Of a stretch of 37,345 bases of DNA, positions 30,785 through 37,345 are shown piece by piece. A program made the position numbers and the translations under genes. Under the pieces are notes generated by a model. That model made no database searches and was not told where the DNA came from. It saw nothing but the letters and a program-made list of their open reading frames with translations. This DNA is from VRUE01 sp036557525 (GTDB taxonomy: Bacteria; Actinomycetota; Thermoleophilia; Solirubrobacterales; 70-9). The stretch spans positions 1 to 37,345 of the forward strand of contig DATBHH010000025.1 in NCBI GenBank assembly GCA_036557525.1, read 5' to 3'. Every line of letters begins with the position of its first letter. The first letter of the stretch is position 1.

Positions 30785-32479
30785 CGTCGGGCGAGGCCGC
30801 CGGATGCCGCCGATCGCGACGTACGCGTACCCGAGCAGGCCCAGCGCGGCGAGGATCGCCGCGATCGGCGAATAGGAGGTCCCGGGCAGCGGCGTGAACG
30901 CGGGCACGTAGAGGAAGAGGACGAAGAGGGCGTTGATCGCGACCACCGCGATCGCCAGCCCCGTCGACACCGACGCCATCGCGACGACGCAGGCGGCGAT
31001 CGCGATCAGCGGGATCGCGGTCGTGCCGGCGTGGATGATCGCGCTCGATTCCCCCGGCGTGCCCCATTGCAGCAGGGCCCAGAAGAAGCAGCCGATGCCG
31101 ACGTAGGCGAACCCGATGAGCGCAAAGCGCCAGTCCGGCTCGCTCTCGCGGTGGCGGCGGCGGATCGCCATTGCCAGCGGGCCGATCAGGAGCAGGCCCA
31201 GCATCGGCAGGAGCTCGAAGAACCGGTAGCCGCGGATCCAGTTGATCGCTTCCTCGACGTCACCGTGCTTGAGGTTGTCGTAGATCGTCTTGATTTCGCT
31301 GTCGCGCTCGATGCCGGTGATGTCCTTGACGTTGTTCCACTTGTCTTCGATCGCGCCGCCGAGGCCGGCTTCGCGGTAGCTGTCGACGATCGTTTCGAGG
31401 CTGCCGCGGCTGTCGATTGCCTCCACGCCCGCGAGGTGCCACTTGATCAACCGGTTTCCGGGCGGGTCGTCGTAGCGCTGGTACGCCGACCACGAGCCCA
31501 TCATCACGATCCCGACGAGGGCCGCGGCGCCGATCCAGCGCCAGCTCGGGAGGCCGCGGTAGGCGGCGACGATCAGCACCGGCAGGACCCCGTAGATGCT
31601 CGCTCCGTGGGCGAGCATCCCGAGCGCGAGCAGTGCCCCGAGCAGCGCCCCGACCCTCCAGTCGCGCTTCCAGCGGTCCCAGCTCGGGGAGATGACGAGG
31701 GCGAGCGCCGCCAGCAGGAAGGCGCCGGCGATCAGCTTCGGCCAGACGAAGAAGCCGTAGATGATCGCGATGTCGCTGACGAGGGCGGCGAGCATCGCCA
31801 GCCCGATCGTCACCCTCCTGACCCGGGCCGCGGCGAGGACCGCCCAGAGCCCGACGATCCAGAGCTGCTGGATCACCGAGGCGAGGATCTCGTAATGCAG
31901 CGACTGGGTGTCGGCGACCGTGATCGACTCCTGGGAGAGGACGTAGCCGACCTGAAGCGGCGGCCGGTCGCTCATCAGCCAGTCCGGCGGGAACAGCGGC
32001 GGGGTGCCGTGGTGGCCCTTCGCCGCGAACCATTCGGCGAAGTAGCGGGGGATGTCGTTGTCGGACGGAAGGCCGCCCTCGTATCGGGAGCTGGACATGC
32101 CGAGCGGATTGTCGGTGCCCCCGTGGAGGAACCCGAGGTAGACGACGAACACCGAGCCGAGGACCCAGAGCAGCAGTGGTATCCGCAGTTGGCGCAGCAG
32201 CTCACGGTCGAGGTTCCCGCGATAGGCGGCGAGGAACCCGACCTGGACCGAGCCGAGGACGAGGACGTAGTTCCAGGCCTGCCCGATCGTCGGCTCGGCG
32301 AAGTAGGCCCAGAAGGCGATGAAGGCCGCCAGTCCCGACGCGGCCAGGCCGATCGCGAGGAGAAGCGGCACGTCGCGGACGCCGAGCCGCATCGCGGCGA
32401 GGGTCGCGGCGACGCCCGGCGCCCCGGTCAGGGCGAGGTGGACTGCGAGCATCCAGAGGACTTCCCCGTTCGAGCTCAT
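30773..32479 (-). CDS. Large polytopic membrane protein with SDRPPLQ motif, possible GT-C-type enzyme
   Basis: 568 aa from ATG 32479 (MSSNGEVLWMLAVHL). About 12-13 hydrophobic segments. After the fifth is an extracytoplasmic-type loop DNPLGMSSSRYEGGLPSDNDIPRYFAEWFAAKGHHGTPPLFPPDWLMSDRPPLQVGY. Its acid and Asp-Arg-Pro-Pro arrangement recalls loops of membrane glycosyltransferases of the GT-C fold, but no family is clearly recognised. Another soluble-looking stretch lies at about residues 370-440. Within this locus a role in transfer or modification of the exported glycan is plausible but unproven. Its upstream sequence is the dispersed repeat copy B. Confidence 0.75.
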   Translation of the reverse strand: MSSNGEVLWMLAVHLALTGAPGVAATLAAMRLGVRDVPLLLAIGLAASGLAAFIAFWAYFAEPTIGQAWNYVLVLGSVQVGFLAAYRGNLDRELLRQLRIPLLLWVLGSVFVVYLGFLHGGTDNPLGMSSSRYEGGLPSDNDIPRYFAEWFAAKGHHGTPPLFPPDWLMSDRPPLQVGYVLSQESITVADTQSLHYEILASVIQQLWIVGLWAVLAAARVRRVTIGLAMLAALVSDIAIIYGFFVWPKLIAGAFLLAALALVISPSWDRWKRDWRVGALLGALLALGMLAHGASIYGVLPVLIVAAYRGLPSWRWIGAAALVGIVMMGSWSAYQRYDDPPGNRLIKWHLAGVEAIDSRGSLETIVDSYREAGLGGAIEDKWNNVKDITGIERDSEIKTIYDNLKHGDVEEAINWIRGYRFFELLPMLGLLLIGPLAMAIRRRHRESEPDWRFALIGFAYVGIGCFFWALLQWGTPGESSAIIHAGTTAIPLIAIAACVVAMASVSTGLAIAVVAINALFVLFLYVPAFTPLPGTSYSPIAAILAALGLLGYAYVAIGGIRRPRPTAPT

Positions 32480-32489
32480 GACAAGTTCT

Positions 32490-32545
32490 CGCGCTTCGCT
32501 CGCTGCACGAGGAACCAGAGATGGACGTTTGCTCGCTCCGCGCTC
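32490..32545 (-). repeat. Dispersed 56-bp repeat, copy B
   Basis: Read on the minus strand it matches copy A (17319-17374) in 48 of 56 positions, with identical 17-bp ends. It lies 10 bp upstream of the start of the 568-aa membrane protein gene, in its leader, and 42 bp before the small coiled-coil gene on the other strand. Orientation is opposite to copy A, 15 kb away. Confidence 0.85.
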
Positions 32546-32587
32546 AAGGTCGGGAACCGTATCGGGACCCTGGGTAGACTCGGCCCG

Positions 32588-32815
32588 ATGCCGGAGCAGG
32601 GTCCGAATGGCCTCGAGGCCGCCAACGAGGAGATCCTGCGGCTGCGCGCTCTGCTGGTTGAGAAGGACGCCGAACTCGGCGAGGTCAGGGGTCAGCTCGA
32701 GGAGATGGCGGGGCACTCCGCGCGGCTGACGGTCCTCCTCCACCGGGTCAACCTGGTGAAGCTTCCAGGCCTCCTCGCCCGCAGGGTCTCGCAGCGCGTC
32801 AGCGGCCGGGGCTGA
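32588..32815 (+). CDS. Mini coiled-coil protein, second example
   Basis: 75 aa from ATG 32588. Residues about 8-45 form heptads (LEAANEEILRLRALLVEKDAELGEVRGQLEEMAGHSARL) and the end is basic-hydrophobic, LVKLPGLLARRVSQRVSGRG, just as in the 119-aa coiled-coil protein near 26.4 kb. Only 4 bp separate its stop from the TTG of the next, two-domain GT2 gene, so they are cotranscribed. Small size and lack of a known family keep confidence moderate; clear coiled-coil and operon position argue that it is real. Confidence 0.65.
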   Translation: MPEQGPNGLEAANEEILRLRALLVEKDAELGEVRGQLEEMAGHSARLTVLLHRVNLVKLPGLLARRVSQRVSGRG

Positions 32816-32819
32816 GCCC

Positions 32820-34478
32820 TTGGCCGCGCCCCGCTTCTCGGTGCTCACGCCGGTCTACGAAACCCCGGAGGCCGTCCTGCATGCGATGCTCCGGTCGGTT
32901 CGCCGTCAGGGCTTCGGCGAGTGGGAGCTGTGCCTGGTCGACGACTGCTCGGCCGCCCCGCACGTGGGCGAGATCCTCGAGCGGGCGGCACGAGACGACC
33001 CCCGGGTCCGCGTCACCCGCCGCGGGTCGAACGGCGGCATCGTCGCCGCCTCGAACGACGCGCTGGCGATGGCCCGGGGGGAGTTCGTCGTCCTCCTCGA
33101 CCACGACGACAAGCTCCACCCCGACGCGCTCGAGCTGGTCGAGGAGCGGCTGCGGACCGATTCCGAGATCGACTACCTATACACCGACGAAGACAAGATC
33201 GACGAGGCCGGGCATCACTCGGGCCCGTTCTTCAAGCCCGACTGGTCGCCGGAGCGGTTCCGGACCCAGATGTACACCTGCCACCTCAGCGTCCTGCGCC
33301 GCTCGCTGGTCGAGGAGGTCGGCGGCTTCGACGCCGAGTTCGAGGGATCCCAGGATTGGGACCTGATCCTGCGGGTGACCGAGCGGGCGCGGAGTGTCGC
33401 CCACGTGCCGCGCGTCCTCTACCACTGGCGGATGCTCGAGACCTCCGCCGCCGGCGGCGGCGAAGCGGCGAAGCCGTGGGCGTTCGAAGCCGGCACCCGG
33501 GCGCTCCAGGCCCACTGCGAGCGGATCGGGTTCCCGGCCCGGGTCGAGCGCGACCGCGACCACCCCGGGGTCTACGAGCTCGTCCCGGAGCTCGAGCGGC
33601 GGCCGCCGGTCAGCATCGTGATCCCGACCGCCGGGACCCGCCGCGAAGTCTGGTTCGAGCAGGTCGTGCTCGTCGCCCACTGCGTCCGCAGCATCGTCGA
33701 GACCTCGACCTACGACGACTACGAGATCGTCGTCGTCGCCGACACCTCGGTCGGGCCCGAGGTCCTCGACGAGCTGCGCGAGATCGCCGGCGAGCGCCTC
33801 CGCCTCGTCCCCTACGACCGCCTGTTCAGCTTCTCGGAGAAGGTCAACGCCGGCGCCGCGGCCGCCGCGGGCGAGCACCTGCTGCTGCTCAACGACGACA
33901 TCGAGGTGATCGCCCCCGATTGGATCGAGCGGATGGTGATGTACTCGTCGCACCCCGGGATCGGCGCCGTCGGCGGCCGCCTGATCGTCGCCGACGGCCG
34001 CCTCCAGCACGTCGGGGTCCTGTTCGAGAACGGCGGGTTGCCCGGCCACCCCTACCACGGCTTCTCGCGCGAGTTCGGCGGCTACTCGAACAGCGTCCTC
34101 GTCGCCCAGGACCTCTCGGCGGTGACCGGCGCCTGCATGATGACCCCGCGGGCGACTTTCGAGGAGGCCGGCGGCCTCAGCACCGACTTCCCGATCAACT
34201 ACAACGACATCGACTACTGCCTGAAGCTGCGCGCGCGCGGGCTGCGGATCGTCTACGACCCCGGGACGCTGCTCTACCACTTCGAGTCCTCGAGCCGTTC
34301 GACCGAGGTCGGGGACTGGGAGAAGGAGATGCTGGTCGAGCGCTGGCGGCCGCTGATCGATCCCGACCCCTACTCGAACCCGAGCCTCAGGTACGGTACG
34401 CCGCGCCTCAGCTCCCCCCTCAAATGGGCGGTGCGCCGTGTGCGCTGGCGGCCGGCCCGCAGAAAGGCGACGACTTGA
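32820..34478 (+). CDS. Two-domain glycosyltransferase family 2 protein
   Basis: 552 aa from TTG 32820. Domain 1 (about 1-220): FSVLTPVYETPEAVLHAMLRSVRRQGFGEWELCLVDDCS, GGIVAASNDALAMARGEFVVLLDHDD, GSQDWDLILRVTERA. Domain 2 (about 255-500): VSIVIPTAGT, YEIVVVADTSVG, SEKVNAGAAAAAGEHLLLLNDDIEVIAPDWI, GACMMTPRATFEEAGGLSTDF and YNDIDYCLKLRARGLR. This arrangement is common in O-antigen and teichoic-type glycan assembly; two successive sugars may be added. The stop overlaps the next TTG start (TTGA). It is preceded by the mini coiled-coil gene. Confidence 0.92.
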   Translation: MAAPRFSVLTPVYETPEAVLHAMLRSVRRQGFGEWELCLVDDCSAAPHVGEILERAARDDPRVRVTRRGSNGGIVAASNDALAMARGEFVVLLDHDDKLHPDALELVEERLRTDSEIDYLYTDEDKIDEAGHHSGPFFKPDWSPERFRTQMYTCHLSVLRRSLVEEVGGFDAEFEGSQDWDLILRVTERARSVAHVPRVLYHWRMLETSAAGGGEAAKPWAFEAGTRALQAHCERIGFPARVERDRDHPGVYELVPELERRPPVSIVIPTAGTRREVWFEQVVLVAHCVRSIVETSTYDDYEIVVVADTSVGPEVLDELREIAGERLRLVPYDRLFSFSEKVNAGAAAAAGEHLLLLNDDIEVIAPDWIERMVMYSSHPGIGAVGGRLIVADGRLQHVGVLFENGGLPGHPYHGFSREFGGYSNSVLVAQDLSAVTGACMMTPRATFEEAGGLSTDFPINYNDIDYCLKLRARGLRIVYDPGTLLYHFESSSRSTEVGDWEKEMLVERWRPLIDPDPYSNPSLRYGTPRLSSPLKWAVRRVRWRPARRKATT

Positions 34479-35137
34479 ACTACGAGCGCCTCTACTCCTA
34501 CCGCTTCCGCGACATCGACCAGGAGGCGAGGATCGCGGTCTGGCGCGAGATCGGCCGCCACGTCTACGGGCTGATGGGCGAGCCGCAGACGGTGCTCGAC
34601 CCCGCCGCCGGCCGCGGCGAGTTCATCGGCGCGATCCCCGCCAAGGAGACCTGGGCGGTCGACGAGGTCAGCTACCCGGAGGCGGCGCACGGGCCCGATA
34701 CGACCGTGATCACGTCGTCGATCATGGACGCCGAGCTGCCCGAGTCCCACTTCGACGGCGTCTTCGTCTCCAACTTCCTCGAGCACCTTCCCGACCAGGA
34801 GGGGATCGCCGCCTTCCTCGAGAAGATGAACCGGGCGATGGAGCCCGGCGGCCGGATCGCGATCATGGGGCCCAACTACCGCTACTGCGCCGGCGAGTAC
34901 TGGGACTGCGCCGACCACTACGTCGCCCTCACCCACGTCGCGATCGGCGAGCACCTCTACGCGGCCGGCTTCGAGCCGGAGCGGATCATCCCCCGCTACC
35001 TGCCGTACTCGTTCCGCGGGGTCCTGCCGCCGTCGCCGGCGCTGACCCGCGCCTACCTGCGGATGCCGCTCGCCTGGCGCCTGCTCGGCAAGCAGTTCCT
35101 CGTGATCGGGCGCAGGCTGCCAGCCGCCGATACCTGA
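34475..35137 (+). CDS. SAM-dependent class I methyltransferase
   Basis: 220 aa from TTG 34475, overlapping the GT2 stop, with AAAGG 7 nt upstream. SAM motif I is VLDPAAGRGEFIGAI, followed by ETWAVDEVSYPEAAHGPDTTVITSSIMDAELPESHFDGVFVSNFLEHLPDQEG (motif II region) and MNRAMEPGGRIAIMGPNYRYCAGEYWDCADHYVALTH. Similar enzymes act on sugars or small molecules. Because it is the last gene of the mini coiled-coil-GT2 operon it may O-methylate or N-methylate the sugar being added. Not closely like the 19.9 kb methyltransferase. Confidence 0.87.
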   Translation: MNYERLYSYRFRDIDQEARIAVWREIGRHVYGLMGEPQTVLDPAAGRGEFIGAIPAKETWAVDEVSYPEAAHGPDTTVITSSIMDAELPESHFDGVFVSNFLEHLPDQEGIAAFLEKMNRAMEPGGRIAIMGPNYRYCAGEYWDCADHYVALTHVAIGEHLYAAGFEPERIIPRYLPYSFRGVLPPSPALTRAYLRMPLAWRLLGKQFLVIGRRLPAADT

Positions 35138-35154
35138 TCCAGATCATCATCCGC

Positions 35155-35700
35155 ATGGACTCGCCGCGTGAGCTGCTGCGGGCGGTCCGGCTCGAGGCCG
35201 GGCTCTCCCAGCGCGGGCTGGCGCGGCGGGCCGGCACCTCTCAGCCGGCGATCGCCCGCTATGAGCGCGGTGCCTCGACCCCCTCCTGGGAGACGCTCCA
35301 GAGGCTCGTGGCGGCCTGCGGGCAAAGGGTCCGGCTGGAGGCCGAGCGCGAGCCTGATCCGGACGACGTCGAGCTGTTGCTCGAATTGACGCCGATCGAG
35401 CGCCTGCCCGCTTTGCCGATCTGCGCAACCTCGCGAGGGTCCAACTTCGTCGGCTGGAAGAGCCGGCGGTTCAACACCGACGCCGGCCCTCTCGACATCG
35501 TCCCCCAGGCTGCCGCGATCGGTGGCTTCGACGAGGTCGCGACCGTGGAGCTGACGTTGGGGGACATCTCGGTCCGGGTGCTGACGATCGACGAGGTGAT
35601 CGCCTCGAAGGAAGCGCTCGACAGGCCGAAGGATCGAGCGGCGCTGCCGGCGCTCATCGCCACCAGGAAGGCGATCCGGCTGCGGCGAGGCGCCGGCTGA
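35155..35700 (+). CDS. XRE-family HTH protein with C-terminal remnant of a nucleotidyltransferase domain
   Basis: 181 aa. Residues about 6-60 are an XRE helix-turn-helix (LRAVRLEAGLSQRGLARRAGTSQPAIARYERGASTPSWETLQRLVAACG). The tail FNTDAGPLDIVPQAAAIGGFDEVATVELTLGDISVRVLTIDEVIASKEALDRPKDRAALPAL matches the C-terminal half of an MNT-like nucleotidyltransferase family (SKEA-RPKDRAALP motif), but the usual catalytic first half with a GG-x-D-x-D segment is missing between LTPIERL and CATSRGSN. It may be a natural shortened form or an internal deletion. Near the polysaccharide genes it could regulate them or be part of a toxin-antitoxin relic. Confidence 0.75.
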   Translation: MDSPRELLRAVRLEAGLSQRGLARRAGTSQPAIARYERGASTPSWETLQRLVAACGQRVRLEAEREPDPDDVELLLELTPIERLPALPICATSRGSNFVGWKSRRFNTDAGPLDIVPQAAAIGGFDEVATVELTLGDISVRVLTIDEVIASKEALDRPKDRAALPALIATRKAIRLRRGAG

Positions 35701-35705
35701 GCCGG

Positions 35706-36479
35706 CTACGCGACGCTCTTGTCGCCGCGCTCGGCCGACTCCCTCTCGGGTGCGACCCGGTAGTCGCCGCGGCTGAGCGTGTGCTCGAGCCAGACGTAGA
35801 GGACGATGAACAGGTAGCGGCTGCCCATCTCCCGCATCCCGAGCTTCGGGACGCCGGTCGTCCGGTTCGTCCAGGAGACCGGGATCACGTGGTAGCTGTG
35901 GCCCCGGACGATCGCCTTCAGCGGCATCTCGACGGTGAGGTTGAAGTGCTTGGAGAGCAGCGGCTGGACCGTCTCGATCACCTCGCGCCGGTAGCCCTTG
36001 AAGGCGTTGGTCGTGTCGTTGTAGCGGTGCCGGAAGAGGGCGCGGATGAACCAGTTCGCGAGCCGGTTGATCGCCAGCTTCAGCCGCGGGTAGTCGTCGA
36101 CGTGGGCGCCGGGGGCGAAGCGGGAGCCGAAGGCGCAGTCCCAGCCCTCTTCGAGCACGCGGTGGTAGCGGGCGATGTCCTCGGGGTCGTCGGAGGCGTC
36201 GGCCATCGTGATCACGACGGCGTCGCCCTCGAACAGGTCGAGGCCGGCCCTGATCGCCATCCCGAAGCCCTTTTCGTAATGGGAGGGACGGACCCTGACC
36301 CGCGGATTGGAGGCGGCGATCCCCTCGACCACCGCGGCGGTGCGGTCCTCGCTGCCGTCGTCGATCACCAGCACCTCGTACTCGATCTTCTCCCGCTCGA
36401 GCACGGCGACGACGCCGCTGACGGTCGTCCCCACCGAGCCCTCCTCGTTCTGGGCCGGGATCACGACCGAGAGCTTCAT
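35706..36479 (-). CDS. GT2 family polyprenyl-phosphate sugar synthase (dolichol-phosphate-mannose synthase-like)
   Basis: 257 aa from ATG 36479, whose ATGA overlaps the stop of the upstream epimerase gene. GT2 core: LSVVIPAQNEEGSVGTTVSGVV, YEVLVIDDGSEDRTAAVV, HYEKGFGMAIRAGLDLFEGDAVVITMADASDDPEDI, GSRFAPGAHVDDYPRLKLAINRLANWFIRALFRHRYNDTTNAFKGYRREVI and HFNLTVEMPLKAIVRG. This fits enzymes that load a sugar onto a polyprenyl phosphate for use by outer-face GT-C enzymes. One hydrophobic segment near the end (YLFIVLYVWLEH). Stop 5 bp from the convergent XRE gene. Confidence 0.88.
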   Translation of the reverse strand: MKLSVVIPAQNEEGSVGTTVSGVVAVLEREKIEYEVLVIDDGSEDRTAAVVEGIAASNPRVRVRPSHYEKGFGMAIRAGLDLFEGDAVVITMADASDDPEDIARYHRVLEEGWDCAFGSRFAPGAHVDDYPRLKLAINRLANWFIRALFRHRYNDTTNAFKGYRREVIETVQPLLSKHFNLTVEMPLKAIVRGHSYHVIPVSWTNRTTGVPKLGMREMGSRYLFIVLYVWLEHTLSRGDYRVAPERESAERGDKSVA

Positions 36480-37345
36480 GCCGCCGCCATCGTCCAGCGC
36501 TCGGCATTCTGTTCGTGCATCTCCTCGAGGATGTCCTCGACGCCGTGGCGGGGCCGCCAGCCCGGGTAGTCGGCTTCGAACGGGGCGAGGTCGGAGATCC
36601 ACCAGCGGTGGTCGCCGATCCGCGGCTCCTCGCCCATCTCCCAGCGGAGCTCGCGGCCCGCCACCCGCTCGCAGATCTCGATCGCCTCGAGCATCGAGCA
36701 GTTGCTGAAGCGGCCGCCGCCGATGTTGTAGACGGCGGCCGCGCGCGGCGCCGCCTGGAACGCGGCGAAGGCGGCGATCAGGTCGGCGCTGTGGATGTTG
36801 TCCCGCACCTGCTTGCCCTCGTAGCCGAAGACCGTGTACGGGGTGCCGGTCACGGTGCACTTCATCAGGTAGGCGAGGAACCCGTGCAGCTTCGCGCCGG
36901 CGTGCTGGGGTCCGGTCAGGCAGCCGCCGCGGAAGCAGACCGTCGGCATCTCGAAGTAGCGGCCGTACTCGTGGACGAGGAGGTCGGCGGCGGCCTTGGA
37001 GACGCCGAACAGCGAGTGGGTCGATTCGTCGATCGACATCGAGGTGTCGATGCCGCGGTGATAGCGGTGGGACTCGGGCAGCTCGAGCCGCTTGTCCAGC
37101 TCCCCGAGCGGCAGCCGGTTCGGCGTGTCGCCGTAGACCTTGTTGGTCGAGCAGAAGACGAAGGGCGCCTCCGGGCAGTGCGCCCGCGCCGCCTCGAGCA
37201 GGTTCAGCGTGCCGTTGGCGTTGACGCCGAAGTCGGTCTGCGGGTCGCTCGCCGCCCAGTCGTGGGAGGGCTGGGCGGCGGTGTGGATCACCAGCTCGAC
37301 CTGGCCGGCGCGCTCGCGGAAGACCCGCTCGACCGCGTCGCGGTC
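36476..37345 (-). CDS. CDP-paratose 2-epimerase-like NAD-dependent sugar epimerase (5' end outside the window)
   Basis: About 289 residues, partial at the N-terminal side (the Rossmann glycine loop lies beyond 37345). The motifs FVFCSTNKVYGDTPNRLPLGELDKRLELP, YHRGIDTSMSIDESTHSLFGVSKAAADLLVHEYGRYFEMPTVCFRGGCLTGPQHAGAKLHGFLAYL, GYEGKQVRDNIHSADLI and YNIGGGRFSNCSMLEAIEICE match the CDP-tyvelose/paratose epimerase group of SDR proteins. The catalytic YxxxK tyrosine position reads Phe here (FGVSK). It would supply a dideoxy- or other nucleotide sugar to the adjoining DPM-like GT2 or the locus. Confidence 0.85.
   Translation of the reverse strand, partial: DRDAVERVFRERAGQVELVIHTAAQPSHDWAASDPQTDFGVNANGTLNLLEAARAHCPEAPFVFCSTNKVYGDTPNRLPLGELDKRLELPESHRYHRGIDTSMSIDESTHSLFGVSKAAADLLVHEYGRYFEMPTVCFRGGCLTGPQHAGAKLHGFLAYLMKCTVTGTPYTVFGYEGKQVRDNIHSADLIAAFAAFQAAPRAAAVYNIGGGRFSNCSMLEAIEICERVAGRELRWEMGEEPRIGDHRWWISDLAPFEADYPGWRPRHGVEDILEEMHEQNAERWTMAAA

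Overview
The window is about 70% GC and densely coded, with many GTG and TTG starts and many overlapping stop/start junctions. Gene content points to a high-GC actinobacterium: a HrcA/CIRCE-type groES control region, a very long Lhr helicase, Sec-exported RTX-repeat proteins without a type I secretion system, a PslG-like glycosidase and a large cell-surface glycan locus. A deep-branching group such as Thermoleophilia/Solirubrobacterales is my best guess, but that is inference from gene style, not from a marker gene.

Left part (1-8.9 kb), mixed housekeeping and exported proteins: the 5' end of groES with a perfect CIRCE operator; a SRPBCC protein and an ASCH/PUA-like protein in one small operon; two tandem paralogous secreted RTX-repeat proteins of about 630 aa; protein-L-isoaspartate methyltransferase, whose stop codon shares the tetramer CTAG with the convergent RTX gene; a small polytopic membrane protein; a membrane-anchored cytochrome c; an ABM-like small protein; a secreted allene-oxide-cyclase/dirigent-barrel-like protein; and a Crp/Fnr regulator.

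Middle (8.9-13.6 kb): one giant Lhr-type helicase gene (1562 codons). It carries two in-frame, low-complexity insertions built from palindromic DNA that share an identical 21-bp core in the same reading frame.

Right part (13.6-37.3 kb), a surface-polysaccharide locus. It holds a PslG-like glycoside hydrolase, a Gly-rich anchored surface protein, an O-antigen-ligase/polymerase-like membrane protein with a TPR tail, an initiating polyprenyl-phosphate sugar transferase, many GT2 enzymes, a GT4-GT2 fusion, all four dTDP-L-rhamnose genes (rfbA, rfbD, rfbB, rfbC), a Wzm/Wzt-type ABC exporter, two SAM methyltransferases, two stand-alone mini coiled-coil proteins, a 568-aa membrane protein with an SDRPPLQ motif, an XRE regulator fused to what looks like half a nucleotidyltransferase, a polyprenyl-phosphate-mannose-synthase-like GT2 and a partial CDP-paratose-2-epimerase-like enzyme. 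Together these would make dTDP-rhamnose, start a lipid-linked glycan, extend and methylate it, export it and attach it to the envelope.

Small-scale DNA structure adds interest: a 56-bp dispersed repeat in two intergenic copies in opposite orientation, a 24-bp tandem duplication that carries the stop codons of two convergent genes, a cluster of three hairpins between rfbA and rfbD, and long hairpins at convergent gene ends. No rRNA, tRNA, CRISPR array, insertion sequence or integrase was seen. No gap without a gene exceeds about 200 bp.
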